From Chimonanthus salicifolius (Eukaryota; Streptophyta; Magnoliopsida; Laurales; Calycanthaceae): a stretch of DNA of 64,000 nucleotides. This document shows positions 1 through 12,095 of the stretch, in pieces (positions within the stretch are counted from its first letter, which is position 1; each line of letters starts with the position of its first letter). The translations under genes and the position numbers were made by a program. The stretch lies in NCBI GenBank assembly GCA_013350335.1, contig CM023541.1:38990739-39054738 (forward strand). The letters run 5' to 3'. The notes under the pieces were generated by a model. The model was not told where the DNA came from. It saw only the letters and a program-made list of their open reading frames with translations, and made no database searches.

Positions 1-2043
1 GTTATGACTCCTATGCCGGTTGAACGCTCTGCCTCGGTCGTGTCTCACCCTTCCATCCCTCCTACTCATGAAGCTTCCTCTTCACGGGCCAAGGATCCAT
101 CTTCTGACGCTCGCCTGGACACCAAAGGCCCATGGAAAAAGGGCACTGTTTTTGTACCTATTGCAAGATGAACAACCATTATGTTGATTCATGCTACAAA
201 CTTCATGGCCGATCAAAGCAAGCTAATCTCTGCGCTGCCCCTCTTGTTACTTCTTCCTCTGGTGTGGCTACTGATGGTGCCCCAGTGACCAGATAAGACT
301 TAAACTTATTGCTGCAACGACTGGAGTGTATTCAACCCTCTAAGGTTTCTAATGCTGTCTCCTCTACTTCAGGTACTAAGTCCTTTGCAGATCATGCTTC
401 TTCTCATTCTTGGTAAATGGATTCTAGGGCCACTAATCATGTGGCTGGTGTGTCTACCATTTTCTCTTCCCTTTCTCCTGTTTCTTGTGGTCAAGTAAAA
501 TTATGGCTCCTCTACTACTATTGTGGGTAAATGGACAATCCCTGTCTCTCCGGCCTTGTATCTCTCTTCTGCCTTGCATGTTCCCCACTTATCTCGTAAC
601 TTGCTTTCTTTTAGTGCATTCATTAGAATTTGAATTTCTTAGTCACCTTCTTTCTTTCTCATTGTGTCTTTTAGGATCTGACCATAAGGCAGATACTTGG
701 GGGTGATCGTGAAGTTGGAGGCTTATATCTTTTCGATCAATAGACTGGTGCCTCTGAATCTTGCTCGACCTCTTCTTCGCCCGATGTGTGGCTTTGGCAT
801 TGCCGACTAGGACATCCCTTTGACTCTGTGTTGAAAAAGCTTGTTCCTTCCTTATCATTTAATAAGTTTGAGTGTGAACATTGCCAGTATGGCAAAAATA
901 GTAGAACTTGTTTTCCTCCTTCAATCAATAAACGTGCATCTACATTGTTTTCTATTATACACTCTGATGTTTGGCAATCTCTTTCTATCTCTCACATGGG
1001 TTTTTGTTATTTTGTTTCATTTATTGATGATTATTCACGCATAACATGGATATATATGATGAAAAATAAGTATGAGGTGTTTGAGCTTTTTTGCACGTTT
1101 TACAAATGGGTTGAAACTCAATTTGCTTGTAAAATCAAAATTTTGCACAGTGATAATGGGGGGAAATATTTGTCGCATTCTTTTGTTCAATTCTTGCAAG
1201 ACTATGGTGTGGAGTTCCAACTTTCTTGTCCCTCTACACCTCAAAAAAATGGTATAGCCGAAAGAAAGAACCGACACTTGAGGTAGCCCGCTCTCTTCGA
1301 ATTACGATGCATATCCCACAGTCATATTGACCTGAAGCAGTCTTAACCTCATGTTATCTTATCAACTGCATGCCATCCCGTGCTACTCGACAAGTCACCT
1401 AATGATCTTATCACCCTACACAAAACCATCAATAGTCCTCCCTTACATGTCTTTAGGTGTGTCTACTTTATTCACCAATTTTCTGGTAATAAACTCTCAC
1501 CCAGGGCCGTGCGATGTGTTTTCTTGGGCTATTCCCCTTTCCGTAAAGGCTACACATGTCTTGATCCCCTTATGGGGAAAATATATATTTCCATGGATGT
1601 CACCTTCTTTGAGACAATCCCTACTTTTCAGCACCATCCATTTCTTCTCCCTCTCCAGTTCTACCTCTTTTCCTTGCAGATACAAGTCCAACAGATACAA
1701 GTCCTTCTAGCATTGCAAAGCCCATTATGGTGTATCAACGTAGGCAACCCCGACCTCCACCTCCAGCAGATGCCACCACCTACTCTGCCCTTGGTCCGGA
1801 TCCATCCACCATTGATGAGTCTGATGTTCCCATTGTGCTTCGAAAAGGTAAGCGTGCTTGCACAAGTTATCCTCTTGCTCATTTTGGTGTCCTATCATGT
1901 TGTTTCTCCTTCCTATCACAATTTTCTTACAACTCTGGACAATATTAAGATTCCAAAGAGCATTGATACTGCTCTTCGTGATCCATCCTGGAAAGCAGCC
2001 ATAGAAGAGGAATTAACAGCATTGGAAAAAAAAACCATACCTG
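1..2043 (+). mobile_element. Ty1/copia retrotransposon, gag-pol remnant (left part)
   Basis: This is a decayed copia polyprotein that enters from the left edge. A gag zinc knuckle of the form CX2CX4HX4C lies at about 153-194. A protease-like motif (DSRATNH, from DSGA) follows at about 420-437, with a stop just before it. An integrase stretch at 786-1286 keeps the HHCC zinc motif (HCRLGHP ... CEHC) and the DDE acidic residues (SDVW, HSDNGG, AERKN), then meets a stop. The post-integrase segment continues at 1380-1620 (RCVFLGYSP), and the first residues of reverse transcriptase (AAIEEELTALEK) end at about 2030. Frames are broken by stops and shifts, so it is a pseudogene. Reverse transcriptase resumes at 5452 after a solo LTR insertion. 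Confidence 0.9.
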
Positions 2044-3299
2044 ATACGTGTAATGGACCAGGTCAACAAAATGGTTATGGGAATAAGAGGATATATGAAT
2101 CGTACAATTTTGCGATTTTCGATTCATGATTCACACCCCTAGACCAATTTCTATACGATTCGAGTTTGATAACATTGGATAAAATTGGAGAATGCCATAC
2201 ACTTAGAGCATTGAGAATATTTGTAAAATTCTATGCTCACAAAGTGTATGATAATATGTTTGAGTGAATGTTGCCTTGTGCACATTCCAATGCATAGTTG
2301 GATAAGGTTATGGTTCGACCTCCTTATCCCTATGTGTGATTGATGTGAATATATTGTATCAGATACATATGTATGAGTTTCCCAAGTTCCCTATGATTTG
2401 ATGTTTACTATAATTGAGAATTCATAGATTTGTGATGTGTTAAAATATGATAGAATATATGATAAATCAAGATTGCCCAAGATGTGTAATGTAGGGCCTT
2501 GATAACTTCCCATACTTGTCTATGGTTATGAGTAATGTATGTATCAAATGAATTCTCATGATTGTGATTGGAATTCTTAGATGAATAACTCATATAATAA
2601 GCATGATGAATGTGTTTTAATGCCATGCTTGGATTTTGTGATGATGTGTACATCACTAGTGAGTACCTATGTTGATAATGATTGTGGTGGATCGACCTAA
2701 CCATGTGTAAAACGAATTTCCATGACTTGAAGAGGAACTTGATAAATGGTTAAACCAAGTGATATGGGTGAGTTAAGGTCAAGTATTATCTTAGAACCCA
2801 AGAGGGTTAACATGTGCTACAATGGGGATGGGCTAGCATGATTGAGAATGCATGGAATGCAATGTAAATGCTAAGAAAGTCTTTTTTTATTTTCCCAAAG
2901 TAAAAGTATGACCACTCTCCAATGTCAACCCAAATGTGAAAATAATGAACTACGACTGATTTGATCCACTATGTGGTACGTAGGCAACTGAGAACATTGT
3001 GCCTCAACTCGATCAAAAGACGCATTGTGTCATCCATTTATATTAAGGATGATGTAAGATGTTGAGCAAATGTGAAGGGTAGAAAGGGATTGGTGGGATA
3101 TACCTTCCCTAATATAGATCCTAATGCTAGATGTTGAATCCCTCGAAGGCGGCCTGAAGAGGTTATGATGCCTTAGGAGTCCCAATATGATGAGACATAT
3201 ATGTTTGTTACTCGAGTAAAGCCTAGAGTGGCTAGAGAACTGTGAAAATTCTTAAGATGAATAGATGAAGACTTTGGCACTGAGATGTGACTAAGTCAC

Positions 3300-3525
3300 T
3301 TGATTATATTGAGACATGGTATGGGTACGTCCCTCATGTGATGATTATATTGAGACGTGGTATGGGTGTGTCCATTACGTGATATTGATGATTGAGACGT
3401 GGTATGAGTGCGTCCCTCACGTGATATTGATTATATTGAGACGTGGTATGGGTGCGTCCCTCACGTGATATTGATGATTGAGACGTGGTATGGGTATGTC
3501 CCTCACGTGACATTGATGACGTTAT
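3300..3525 (+). repeat. Tandem array of about 43-bp units inside the solo LTR
   Basis: Five imperfect units carry GAGACGTGGTATGGGTGCGT followed by CCCTCACGTGAT. A further divergent copy lies near 3718-3750. Most units contain the palindrome CACGTG. The array lies inside the LTR at 2049-5446. Confidence 0.85.
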
Positions 3526-4353
3526 GTCTTAGTCCGTTGAAAATGAAATTGTCCAATCAGTAGATCATTGTGTCTCACCTTTGTATAGTTAAAAGGATGA
3601 GATAAGTATATAGATTCCGTAAGTAAGGCGTAGAGTAGCCGTGAGACCGTGGGAGCCTCGATATGAACATACGGAGACTGTGGCATTTAGATATTTATGT
3701 GACTTGGCCATTTGATATTGAGACGTGGTATGGGTACGTTCCTCACGTGATTGTGATGTTTGATTTCCTATCCCAAAGAGGTATTCGGGATAGTGGTGTT
3801 TTTCCACGGAGACTTGGTCCCATGTGGTTACTGTCGCAAGGTGAGTCCCTTACATGTTATATTCTGTAGGCGCCCTTACGACTATTCTGCATCCTTGTTG
3901 TGAGTGGATGCGCAGAGCTAGATACTATTTTACCCCATGGGGGTGGTGCTAGCTTCGTTAGCCGCGGTCCGACCGCCTTAGAGCTTGTCTGAATCACCCA
4001 TGAGGTGAAGGGATGCACGCCGAGGTAGACTTGATCACGCCAGTCGTGGGTCTCCCGCTTAGTAAGTCATGGGCCCTAAGTCTTGCTAGGGGTCGTGGTA
4101 TGTTTATGATCTAATATGATGATTTGATATTATTGCCACAGTCACGTAGTGATTCATTCGATTGTTGTTCCTACGGATAAAAGATCTCATGGTAGATGAT
4201 GTGCCCCTGGATTAGTTATGCTCATGGATGGATTATATTCATGGATGGTTTATACCCATGAATAGATTATACTCACAGATAGAGTGTTACCAGGGATGGA
4301 TGTGTATACCCATGGATGATGGTTCCAATGGTGGTTTGGATTCATGCCCGGAT

Positions 4354-4613
4354 GTTGGTCTTATGGTAGACATGTTGGTCTCATAGTAGACGTATTGGTC
4401 TTATGTTAGACATGTTGGTCCCATGGTAGACATATTGGTATTATGGTGGACATGTTGGTCCCATAGTAGACGTATTGGTCTTATGTTAGACATATTGGTC
4501 CCATGGTAGACATAATGGTATTATGGTAGACGTGTTGGTCCCATAGTAGACGTATTGGTCTTATGGTAGACCTGTTGGTCCTATGATAGACATATTGGTT
4601 CTATGAATGTATG
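4354..4613 (+). repeat. 20-bp tandem array, about 13 units, inside the solo LTR
   Basis: Units follow the pattern (A/G)TTGGTC(T/C)(T/C)ATGGTAGACAT with a strict 20-bp period and point changes only. Looser relatives (CATGGATGG, GGTCCCATGG) continue on both sides from about 4200 to 5110. There are no spacers between units, so it is not a CRISPR array. Confidence 0.85.
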
Positions 4614-5451
4614 AGTTATGCCCATGGATGTATTGTACCCATGGAGTGATTATATTCATGGATGGTTATTACCCATGGATAGATGATACTCACTGATGGA
4701 GAGTTACCATGGATGGATGATGAATCCCATGGATGTTGTTCACATGGTAGATATATTGGATTCAAGCCTAAATATTGATTATATGGTGAGCATATTGACC
4801 CCATGATAGATATAGTGGTCCCATGGCAGACGTATTGGTCTCATGGTGGACGTGACGGTTCTATAAATATATATTATTTTCCCATGGATGGTTATTCCCA
4901 TGGAGGGCTTTGTGACGATGGATGAGTATTGTATACCGTGGATAGATATTTCCACGGACGGCATTGATTCCATAGAGGATTGGACCCATATTTAGAGTAT
5001 TGTCTCCGAGGAGGGATGTACTTATGTTCGGGTATAGGTCCCATGGTTGAGGTTTATCTCATGTGTGACATTGACCCTATGGTTGACGGTGTTCCCATGG
5101 TTGGTATAGACCCGTGATTGGCTAGATCCGTGATAGATGAGATCTATTCTTCTGATGAGGCCCACGATTGGGTAATTAAAATGTCTTGATGTGACATCAT
5201 GAACAACATGGGGTTAGTGCCATGAAATAAATGAATTGAGAACTACGCAATATCTGATCTCCATTGGAGTACGTAGACAGCTGATAATTCAGTTCGATTA
5301 AATCAAGGGTCCAATAAGTCCTAGGATCCGTAGGGATCTCGCAACACGTGTAGGTGTCACGTGTTTAGACTATGAGTTGTGCATGCTTCAGAGTAAAAAA
5401 AAAATTATTATTGTTTCTCACGTGTCCGTTGGGTCGGGGCGTGACAATACT

Positions 5452-5640
5452 TGGTTCCTCTCCTTCAAGGAAAGACTCCAGTTGGGTGCAAATCGGTCTT
5501 TGCCTTAAAGCATAATACAGATTGATCTATTGCCAGATATAAAGCTCGCCTAGTTGACAAGAGCTTCACACTAACTTATGGGTGGATTATCATGAAACCT
5601 TCTCCCCTGTACAAAAATTACTTCTGTTCGTGTCCTAATG
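5452..5640 (+). mobile_element. Ty1/copia reverse transcriptase remnant (right part)
   Basis: This continues the copia RT interrupted at 2043. The translation reads TWFLSLLQGKTPVGCK, then ARYKARLVDKSFTLTYG and a KITSVRVLM-like end, with a stop and frame shifts. It matches the N-terminal RT of plant copia elements. Similarity stops at about 5640, so the rest of RT and RNase H is lost. Confidence 0.85.
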
Positions 5641-6480
5641 ACGCAGGACACTAAATGCAGTAAACCTAAATGGCTAAATTGATGCAGAACACAAAATAAA
5701 CAACATTCCTAGGGACTAATACAAAGAAGAGGGAAAACAATGATTATTATCAAACATGCTAGGGCTGGAATTAAGATCTAAATCAATAATTGCAATTCAG
5801 GAATATAACTTTGTCACAAATAATCATGCAATTCTTGGAATCTAATATAGGTGGTTATTAAGCAATCCAGACCAAGTCACATCCATAGTAAGGGTCCCTC
5901 AAAACAAAGAGGTTGTCAAATCCCACAAACATGTAGGTCTTTCATCAGAAATAGGGCTTAAACTGACTGTTTAGCAAATAGAAACTGTGGGACAACAGCA
6001 ATATGGGATCTTAACAGTGTGAGACAGCAAAATAAGGGATCTTAATGGATATGGAAGCAGTATGCAGCCATATATGGGACTGTTATGGGTTAGGACAGCA
6101 GTTTATGGGGCTGAATGGGCAGCAACACAATGAAGGGAAAAGATCAAAACTGAGGCAGCTAGGGTCAATTTTGGATTGTAGGGATGGGACAACAATCACA
6201 AGAAGGGAAAAAAAGGGGAAAATTCGAAAATTCTAGGATTTCAAGGGAAGAAGAAAGGAAGAAGAAAGAGAATAAGAAGAGAGAAAAGAGATAGGAGAGA
6301 GAGAAGAATACCTGGATAAAGGAAAGGGCTTCTCACCCTGCTTGGATTCCACCAAGGAGCACCGTCGCACAATGCAATGGGTAAGTGCTGACCTTTCCAC
6401 ACTGATAATCTGTTCTCCATTTTCTCAGTGACTTTATCCCAACAACTCTTTCTAGGTTTTTACTTATTCCAAGTGGGAGA
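5641..6480. other. Unclassified non-coding stretch
   Basis: I see no protein-like frame. A purine-rich GA/GAA tract lies at about 6240-6310. The stretch could be degraded retrotransposon UTR, but nothing shows this. Confidence 0.4.
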
Positions 6481-7015
6481 GCTGGGTATGACGTAGGAAA
6501 CCTGGAGACCTAGCATCCCAACACATCTGCAAGCTCAAGGCAGATATTGTAGTCCAGATTAACCCATATCAACTCACTTTTGATGAAATTAATTTTCAGA
6601 CCCGAGCAGACCTGAAACTATGGGAGAATAGCCACCACAAAACTCAGCTCATCCTTATCAACCTTGAGAAAGAGAATACTATCATCAGTATACTGAAGAT
6701 GGGTTATCTCCAAATTAGAGTGTTCCACATGAAACCCATGAATCTTACCACAAGTAGCTGCATCATGAAGCATAAGATGGAGAGACTTAGCGACCATCAC
6801 ATAAATAAGGAGAGAGCGGATCCCTTTGCCTAATACCCCTTCCCATCTTGAAGAAAGCTTCGGACTCCCATTCGCTAGGATAGTTAGATAAGCAGAAGAC
6901 ACACAAGTATGGATCCTGCTTCGCCACCTATCATGAAATGCCTTCCTCTTTGCCTTGATTCTGAATAATCTTCTTTTGGCGAAGAACTTTCCAATTTTCA
7001 TGTGACACATTCGAG
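6480..7015 (-). mobile_element. L1 LINE reverse transcriptase fragment
   Basis: Minus-strand translation gives the plant L1 RT core: FHDRWRSRIHTCVSSAYL, LANGSPK, then VMVAKSLHLMLHDAATCGKI, HLQYTDDSILFL (the YxDD catalytic box, here YTDD), and after a stop, VCSGLKINFIKSELIWVN. The tract is truncated at both ends. It is a separate copy from the L1 at 9171-15390. Confidence 0.85.
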
Positions 7016-7030
7016 TTGTTGAGAAATCTC

Positions 7031-8180
7031 TAAAGCTTGTCTCTTAATTTTTTTTCCAGTTGACTATTTCTTGGATCTTCAAGGCCATTAGATTGAAAAC
7101 CATGCTTATGCCATGGTCTTGCACATCTTGTTATGTAATGCGATGCTCTTGGTGGCATCTTTGTGAGGGGAATTCTAGCAGGTGTCTCCCAATGATTGTT
7201 GCTTCGGTCATCAATTGATGTAGTCTAGGGTCTTCCAATATTACAAATTTAAGATCAAGGATTTATATCTCCAATATAATGAAACCAACCATAAGACATG
7301 ACAAAAAAGTAACAAGCAAATGACACGAGTGAGAAACCCTAGTGGTCCAGATCTCCCATCTTATTATTTCTCCATGCAACTTAGGCCACCTTGCGATAAG
7401 GTTTCGTTAGGTCAACCTCCTGTTGGTTTGCAGTGGGAGCAACCTACTTCACAATGTGATTGGGTCAATGTCCACGTCATTATTTATATTTATACTTGAA
7501 TTTTCTTATGGGCTTTCTGTTGGACATTGGACCCAAGTCTTAGCTTTCTATCTGGGCACACCAAACATTCGATGAATGCTAACATGAATTCATCACTGTC
7601 GAATGCATCATATTGTGAGCTGCCAATGTGGAAGGATGCCACTAGAAAGAATGGAATGCTGCTTTGCTCTGCTGATTGCATATTATTTATTTGTCAAATG
7701 ATGTCTAGATGATGTCACAATGGATCATTGGATGGCATGTTCAAATACCTATTCAATGAGCCTAAGTTTGTGTCATTTTGGCATTTATTAACCTATTTAT
7801 GATATGGTATACTAGAGTGATGAGTTTGAGATTTTGTTATTACTTTTGTATCAAATATCCATATATCTATTAGAAACCATATAGAACCACTAGGCTTCAG
7901 ATGCTTAGTTTCTCATGTGTGAGTGCTTGGTGATGTATTTTCAAGTCAAAGTGGTCTTGTTTTGCATTCTTTTTCTTCCTTGAAGTCTCTTTCTTCTTAT
8001 TTTTGGATTTTCTCAATGGATTTGCCTTTAGAAGCTTTTGGGCTTGTTTGAAATCAAAGCTACATCAAATAGGGTACCCTTTCCCCTATTGAATAGTATT
8101 TTCCAATTTGACACCCTTTGACTAATATATATTGTTTGATTAACACTGAAATAACATCACATATGTAGCTTTTAGGTTTT
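7031..8180. other. Non-coding stretch without recognised features
   Basis: Two overlapping small frames on opposite strands near 7490-7710 show no recognisable motif. I see no repeat boundaries. Confidence 0.35.
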
Positions 8181-8182
8181 TT

Positions 8183-8600
8183 AGTTTTGAGCAGTAACAA
8201 AGAAATTCATAAGAGAATGAGTACAAGATCAACAAAAATGTCTAAAAGGAATAGACCTAAAAGAAAACAAAAAGGACAAAAGAAATAAACATAAATACAA
8301 AAAAAATAGCTTTTGTCCAACATCCCCTCAACCCATCATGCAATCAAATGGATGTCCTCTAAAGTCAAAGAAAGAAGATTCTTGAGAAACCGTTATCAAC
8401 TCCTAGCTTAACAAAGTAGTTTGCCACGTCATTAGCTGTACGACTAATTTGAACGAAAGATACATTAAGCTCTATCACTAAAGCTCTAATCTCCTTAACC
8501 GTAGTAATCATTTTCTAAGGAGGACTTTGTCCCAAAGCCCATTTTATTGCATTAAAGCTCTACTACTCAAAGAGTTATGTGGAGTAAATATTTGAAACCT
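8183..8600 (-). mobile_element. L1 LINE 3' end (RNase H-like tail)
   Basis: Minus-strand frames give NAIKWALGQSPP, then EIRALVIELNVSFVQISR and TANDVANYFVKLGVDNGF, the C-terminal RNase H-like domain of plant L1 ORF2. The 3' end carries GTTACTGCTCAAAA (minus sense; plus 8184-8198), the same tail as the copies at 15398 and 28055. 5'-truncated. Confidence 0.75.
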
Positions 8601-9158
8601 TTGGTTTGTTATTGGCATTCAACCTTTTGTGTGCATACTCATGTTTGCATGTTTGCGTCATGTGCATTCAAGTGATTGTAATTGTGGTAAGAAGATTAGT
8701 ACTCCTTCGTAGGAGTGTTCATTCAAATCCTTGCCTATGTATTTATATGTGCTAAGAAATTGTTATTTTTTAGGGTTCGGAAGTGCATAGGTTGACGATT
8801 AGTGATTCTGCAGCTCCACTTGCAATGTGTGGATTTGAAATATTTAATCACAATGCAAGAATTACTTGTATGAGGTAATTTTCTATGAATTTTCTATTTC
8901 AATTTCAGTTACAAACTAGCAATAGATCTATCAAGCATTATTGTTATTGTCTTTCATTCTACTAATACAATATAGATGTTTTACACATGTATTTTTTTTA
9001 ATTAAAGGCTCACATCATGGACCCAACTTGGCCCATTTGTGGTTTACTAAGTGATCAAAACACCCCCTTGTTGATATTGTCAAGTATCATAATGTTTCAT
9101 TAATCCACTTATATGATTGACACCCATTGTTGGGTTGAATTTCAAGTTTTTTGCATCC
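8601..9158. other. AT-rich non-coding stretch
   Basis: No coding, repeat or RNA feature is apparent. Confidence 0.3.
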
Positions 9159-9170
9159 CTTTTTTTTTTT

Positions 9171-10185
9171 ACCACACAAATACGGAGGGAAACAAAAACA
9201 TACAAGCCTTTTGAAACACTAATACTACAAAAAACCCAGCGGCAACAAAAAGCCAAACACCCACCCCAAAACAAACACTATTGAAGCCCAATACATTTAT
9301 TCCAATCTCTAGAAATGTTAGTGATGGAAAGAGAATGGAACTCGGGGAGGGTAGAAGCCCAAACTGCACACTTCGCCTTTACACAAAAACAAACCCTTTT
9401 TGGGGATTCCTCACGATTTCAAAACACTTTTATTCCTTTCCCTCCGAAGACTCTAGACCGTCAAAAAAAGGGCTAGGCACATAAAATGGAGAACTTTGAG
9501 TTCCTGTTGAAAACACATCCAAGCATAGGAAAGCGAAGCAATAGACGATGGCATCACCCAAATGGACATTGAGAAGATCAAGAGTAGCACTCCAGACTAC
9601 GGAGGAGAAAGGGTAGTGTAGAAACAAATGATCCACATCTTCCGAAGCTTGGGACAAAGGGGACACACACTAACCATGATTCTATTCCTCTTGCGAATAG
9701 TATCTTGAGTGAGAATCTTGTTGAGCCCAGCTGTCCAAAAGAAACTAATAGCGTGGGGAGGGGCTTTTCTAGATCAAATGATTGGATTAACCACAAGAGA
9801 ACACTGATTACTCCAAACCTCCAAACAAAGAAAGACTTGATTGAAACCATATCCGAGGAATCGAGGTACCAAACATAACCACCATTTGCAAGAGGAAAAA
9901 GACAAAGAGAGCTAAGGATCTGCAAGAGGGAAACAAAATCCTCAGTTTCCTCATTAGAAAGGTTTCTACAAAAGTGGAGATCCCACACCACCTGATCTCT
10001 GGAGAGGTAGAAATAATCAGCTAGAAAAGCATCAGTAGAAGATGCCAACTGGAAAAGGGAAGGAAATTTGTCTACAAGGGGGATGGAATCGCACCATGGG
10101 TGGTGCCAAAATCTAACTATATTTATATTTCTGATGACCAAGGTGTCATGGCGTCTCACCTGTATTGGGACAGGGGACAATTTTT
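9171..10185 (-). mobile_element. L1 LINE ORF2 C-terminal region (zf-RVT), broken
   Basis: Minus-strand frames resemble the region after RT in plant L1 ORF2: RFWHHPWCDSIPLVDKFPSL, then VVWDLHFCRNLSNEETEDFV, then CPLC and SEDVDHLFLHYPFSSVVWS, typical of the zinc-binding reverse transcriptase C-terminus. Frame shifts break it. A T-run at about 9160-9170 is the likely poly(A) tail in minus sense. It may belong to the same insertion as the endonuclease and ORF1 remnants at 11415-15390, whose RT is missing. Confidence 0.75.
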
Positions 10186-10195
10186 AATCTAACTA

Positions 10196-10342
10196 ATCTT
10201 TGGGGCATGTGTAGTCCTCTCAATACAACACACACCGGGTAACTACAGGGAGTGGCTCGTTGGGGTTGAGCGTGAATTGAATTCAAGACCCCACTTCTTG
10301 AGGCGGGCTTCTTGACCGTCAGGCCAACCCCTTGGGGTTCAA
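10196..10342 (-). mobile_element. tRNA-derived SINE, family A, with target-site duplication
   Basis: Minus sense reads CCCCAAGGGGTTGGCCTGAC (A-box-like TTGGCCTGACGG), then TTCAATTC (B-box-like), then a conserved tail GGTGTGTGTTGTATTGAGAG and CCCCAAAGATTAGTT. Flanks repeat AATCTAACTA (10186-10195 and 10343-10352). The same family recurs at 56588, 56814 and 63238. It lies within the L1 remnant. Confidence 0.8.
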
Positions 10343-10399
10343 AATCTAACTATATTGCCCCAACCTACTCAGAATATGATACCTTGCTTGAATTTGTCC

Positions 10400-11405
10400 A
10401 CACATGTAGAAAATAATAATTAAAAAAAAAAGGAAAAGAGAAAGTGAAATTATGGAGAAGAATTCTCTCTCAATTGTATTGAATGTCTTTGAGAAAGGGT
10501 ATACATCAGTTTAAATAGATTATAGAAAGCCATCATGGTGGCGATTGTAGGACTGAAGTAGCAAGTCGAGAAGAGGGCTACAGTAGCAGATCGAGCCCAA
10601 GAAAGATGCACCAAGTCGTCTAACGGCAAATCGAGAGCAAGAATTCAAGAAAAGTGGGCCCCACCAGTCATGAAAGAGGTTGGAAGCCGATGTGATTGAA
10701 AACACATTGGGGGTGACAAGCCTAGAAGATTCGAAGGCAAAAGTGCTTAGAAGCCTGTAGATTTGGGCAGACAACCAGAAAAATGGGTTTTCTGGTGTCA
10801 CCGTTGCTCGCAGAAAAGACGTCCAGAAATCAGGGGAAGGAGAGTTGAAACTCAGATCTGATGTTAGGGATGGATAGCCCACCCAAAAATGGCAATGGTA
10901 TGGGGGGTCCCATTTCGTGATGCCTCGCTGGAAAAAAATTTAACGGCGGAGAGGTTTTGGCTGGAAGAAAAGCTAGCGACAACAGAGTCGACTTGAATAA
11001 TGTCCGGAATTCTGTGAAAAGCCTCCAGAAGCTGAAAAGACAGAAGGGAGAAGAAGATCCACTACAGAAAACCTCAGAGATCTTATCCGAAGATGACATT
11101 AGATTCCGGTGATGAATAGTAAATTAGTAACTCCGGTGAGAGGAACAATAAAACGGAAGAACACTCTCTAAAAACTCCAAAAATTCTTTCTAGTTGATAC
11201 CATTTAGAAATCGTTTCTAGCTTCCCTTCTCCATCCATTTCCATGTTTCTCTGTGTTGTATTCCATATATTTGAAGAAGAGTACATGGTTGTATAAACAG
11301 AATACATGGAGCCAATCAAGGTAGCTAAAAAAAGAAATAATCAATTTACATCAATCACAACCAATCAGTAATCTAATTACAACTAATTAAATAATCCTGG
11401 TCAAC
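10400..11405 (-). mobile_element. Probable non-autonomous copia-like element in an L1
   Basis: The stretch separates the L1 endonuclease remnant from the L1 C-terminal remnant. Its ends look like copia LTR parts: minus sense 11300-11230 has a GTATTCTGTTTATACAAC-like leader, and 10510-10440 ends with ATTGAGAGAGAATTCTTC. A TGGTATCAACT motif at 11192-11202 (minus) resembles the initiator tRNA-Met primer site. The interior lacks gag-pol, and its small frames have no known domain. Boundaries and class are uncertain. Confidence 0.4.
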
Positions 11406-11414
11406 TTTCCTGAA

Positions 11415-11640
11415 TTAGGTTTCACAACAACGAGGATTCCAATGCTCCTCCTTTGTGCTAAGGAGAATCGGCCAGTGGTTAGAAACCTGTTTTCTCAGTT
11501 TAATTTGTGATGTATTCTCAAACATCTTATCCCAATTTAATGAACCAAGAAACCTGTCAAGGTGGCTCATTGATGGGTAACTTTGGTCGTTTGACCATGT
11601 AAACCTCCTCTTCAACGTCAATGAATGAACGATTGACCCA
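11415..11640 (-). mobile_element. L1 LINE endonuclease fragment
   Basis: Minus-strand translation reads LTLKRRFTWSNDQSYPSMSH, then LDRFLGSLNWDKMF and VSNHWPILLSTKEEHW. This is the C-terminal part of the apurinic endonuclease domain of plant L1 ORF2 (consensus FTWSN...LDRFL...DHCPIL); the usual Asp of DHW is Asn here. It ends where the copia-like element starts. Confidence 0.8.
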
Positions 11641-12095
11641 GTTTAGAACCTCCGTGGCATCCATGGGCCTACTATTGATGTGGCCCATAAAGAAAATTTA
11701 GGCTTGGGCTTGTGTTAGGTGTCTAGGCCAATTAGGCCTATTAATCTCCAAGTCTAGGACCCGACCCAACCTCGGAGGGCTTTTAAAGGAACGAGAAATC
11801 CTCCCTTTCCCTGCACTAGTCCTCCTCCTTCCCTCCCCATTGGTTGGTTCCATCGCTACATCGTGCGATGACCTTGTATGCCTGCCTTGGTCCCTCTTCC
11901 TTCCCTTTTTCTCACCATTGGTTGATTCCATCGTGGCTGACTAGGAGGATCCCTTTTTTCTACTTAGTGGTCGAATCTAGTGCTGCCATCTGCGAGGATC
12001 CCTGCATGCCTGCCACACCTTGAGTCCTGTTCCTAGCAGGATGAGTGCTTTAGTCATTCTCCCTCTCTCATGCTTTTGAGCATGGCACTTGTGAC

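Larger units (their letters stand above)
2049..5446 (+). mobile_element. Solo LTR (about 3.4 kb) of a Del/Tekay-like gypsy element inserted in the copia reverse transcriptase
   Basis: The copia RT reading is interrupted here. The insert starts TGTAATGG and ends GGGTCGGGGCGTGACA, a TG...CA LTR whose end resembles those of the Tekay/Del chromovirus lineage. Flanking 5-mers are ATACG (2044-2048) and ATACT (5447-5451), a target-site duplication matching at 4 of 5 bases. A start at 2042 with ATACC is also possible; I prefer 2049 because the related LTR at 25341 has TGTAATG at the equivalent end. There is no coding sequence inside, so it is a solo LTR left by recombination. It contains two tandem arrays (3300-3525 and 4354-4613). 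Lineage is inferred from end motifs only. Confidence 0.8.

Noticed and set aside
4354..4613. Regular 20-bp repeats considered as CRISPR-like
   Set aside because: Units are contiguous without unique spacers, in a plant LTR.
3300..5110. Many short frames over the solo LTR arrays
   Set aside because: They follow repeat periodicity and lack any domain; LTRs of this type are non-coding.
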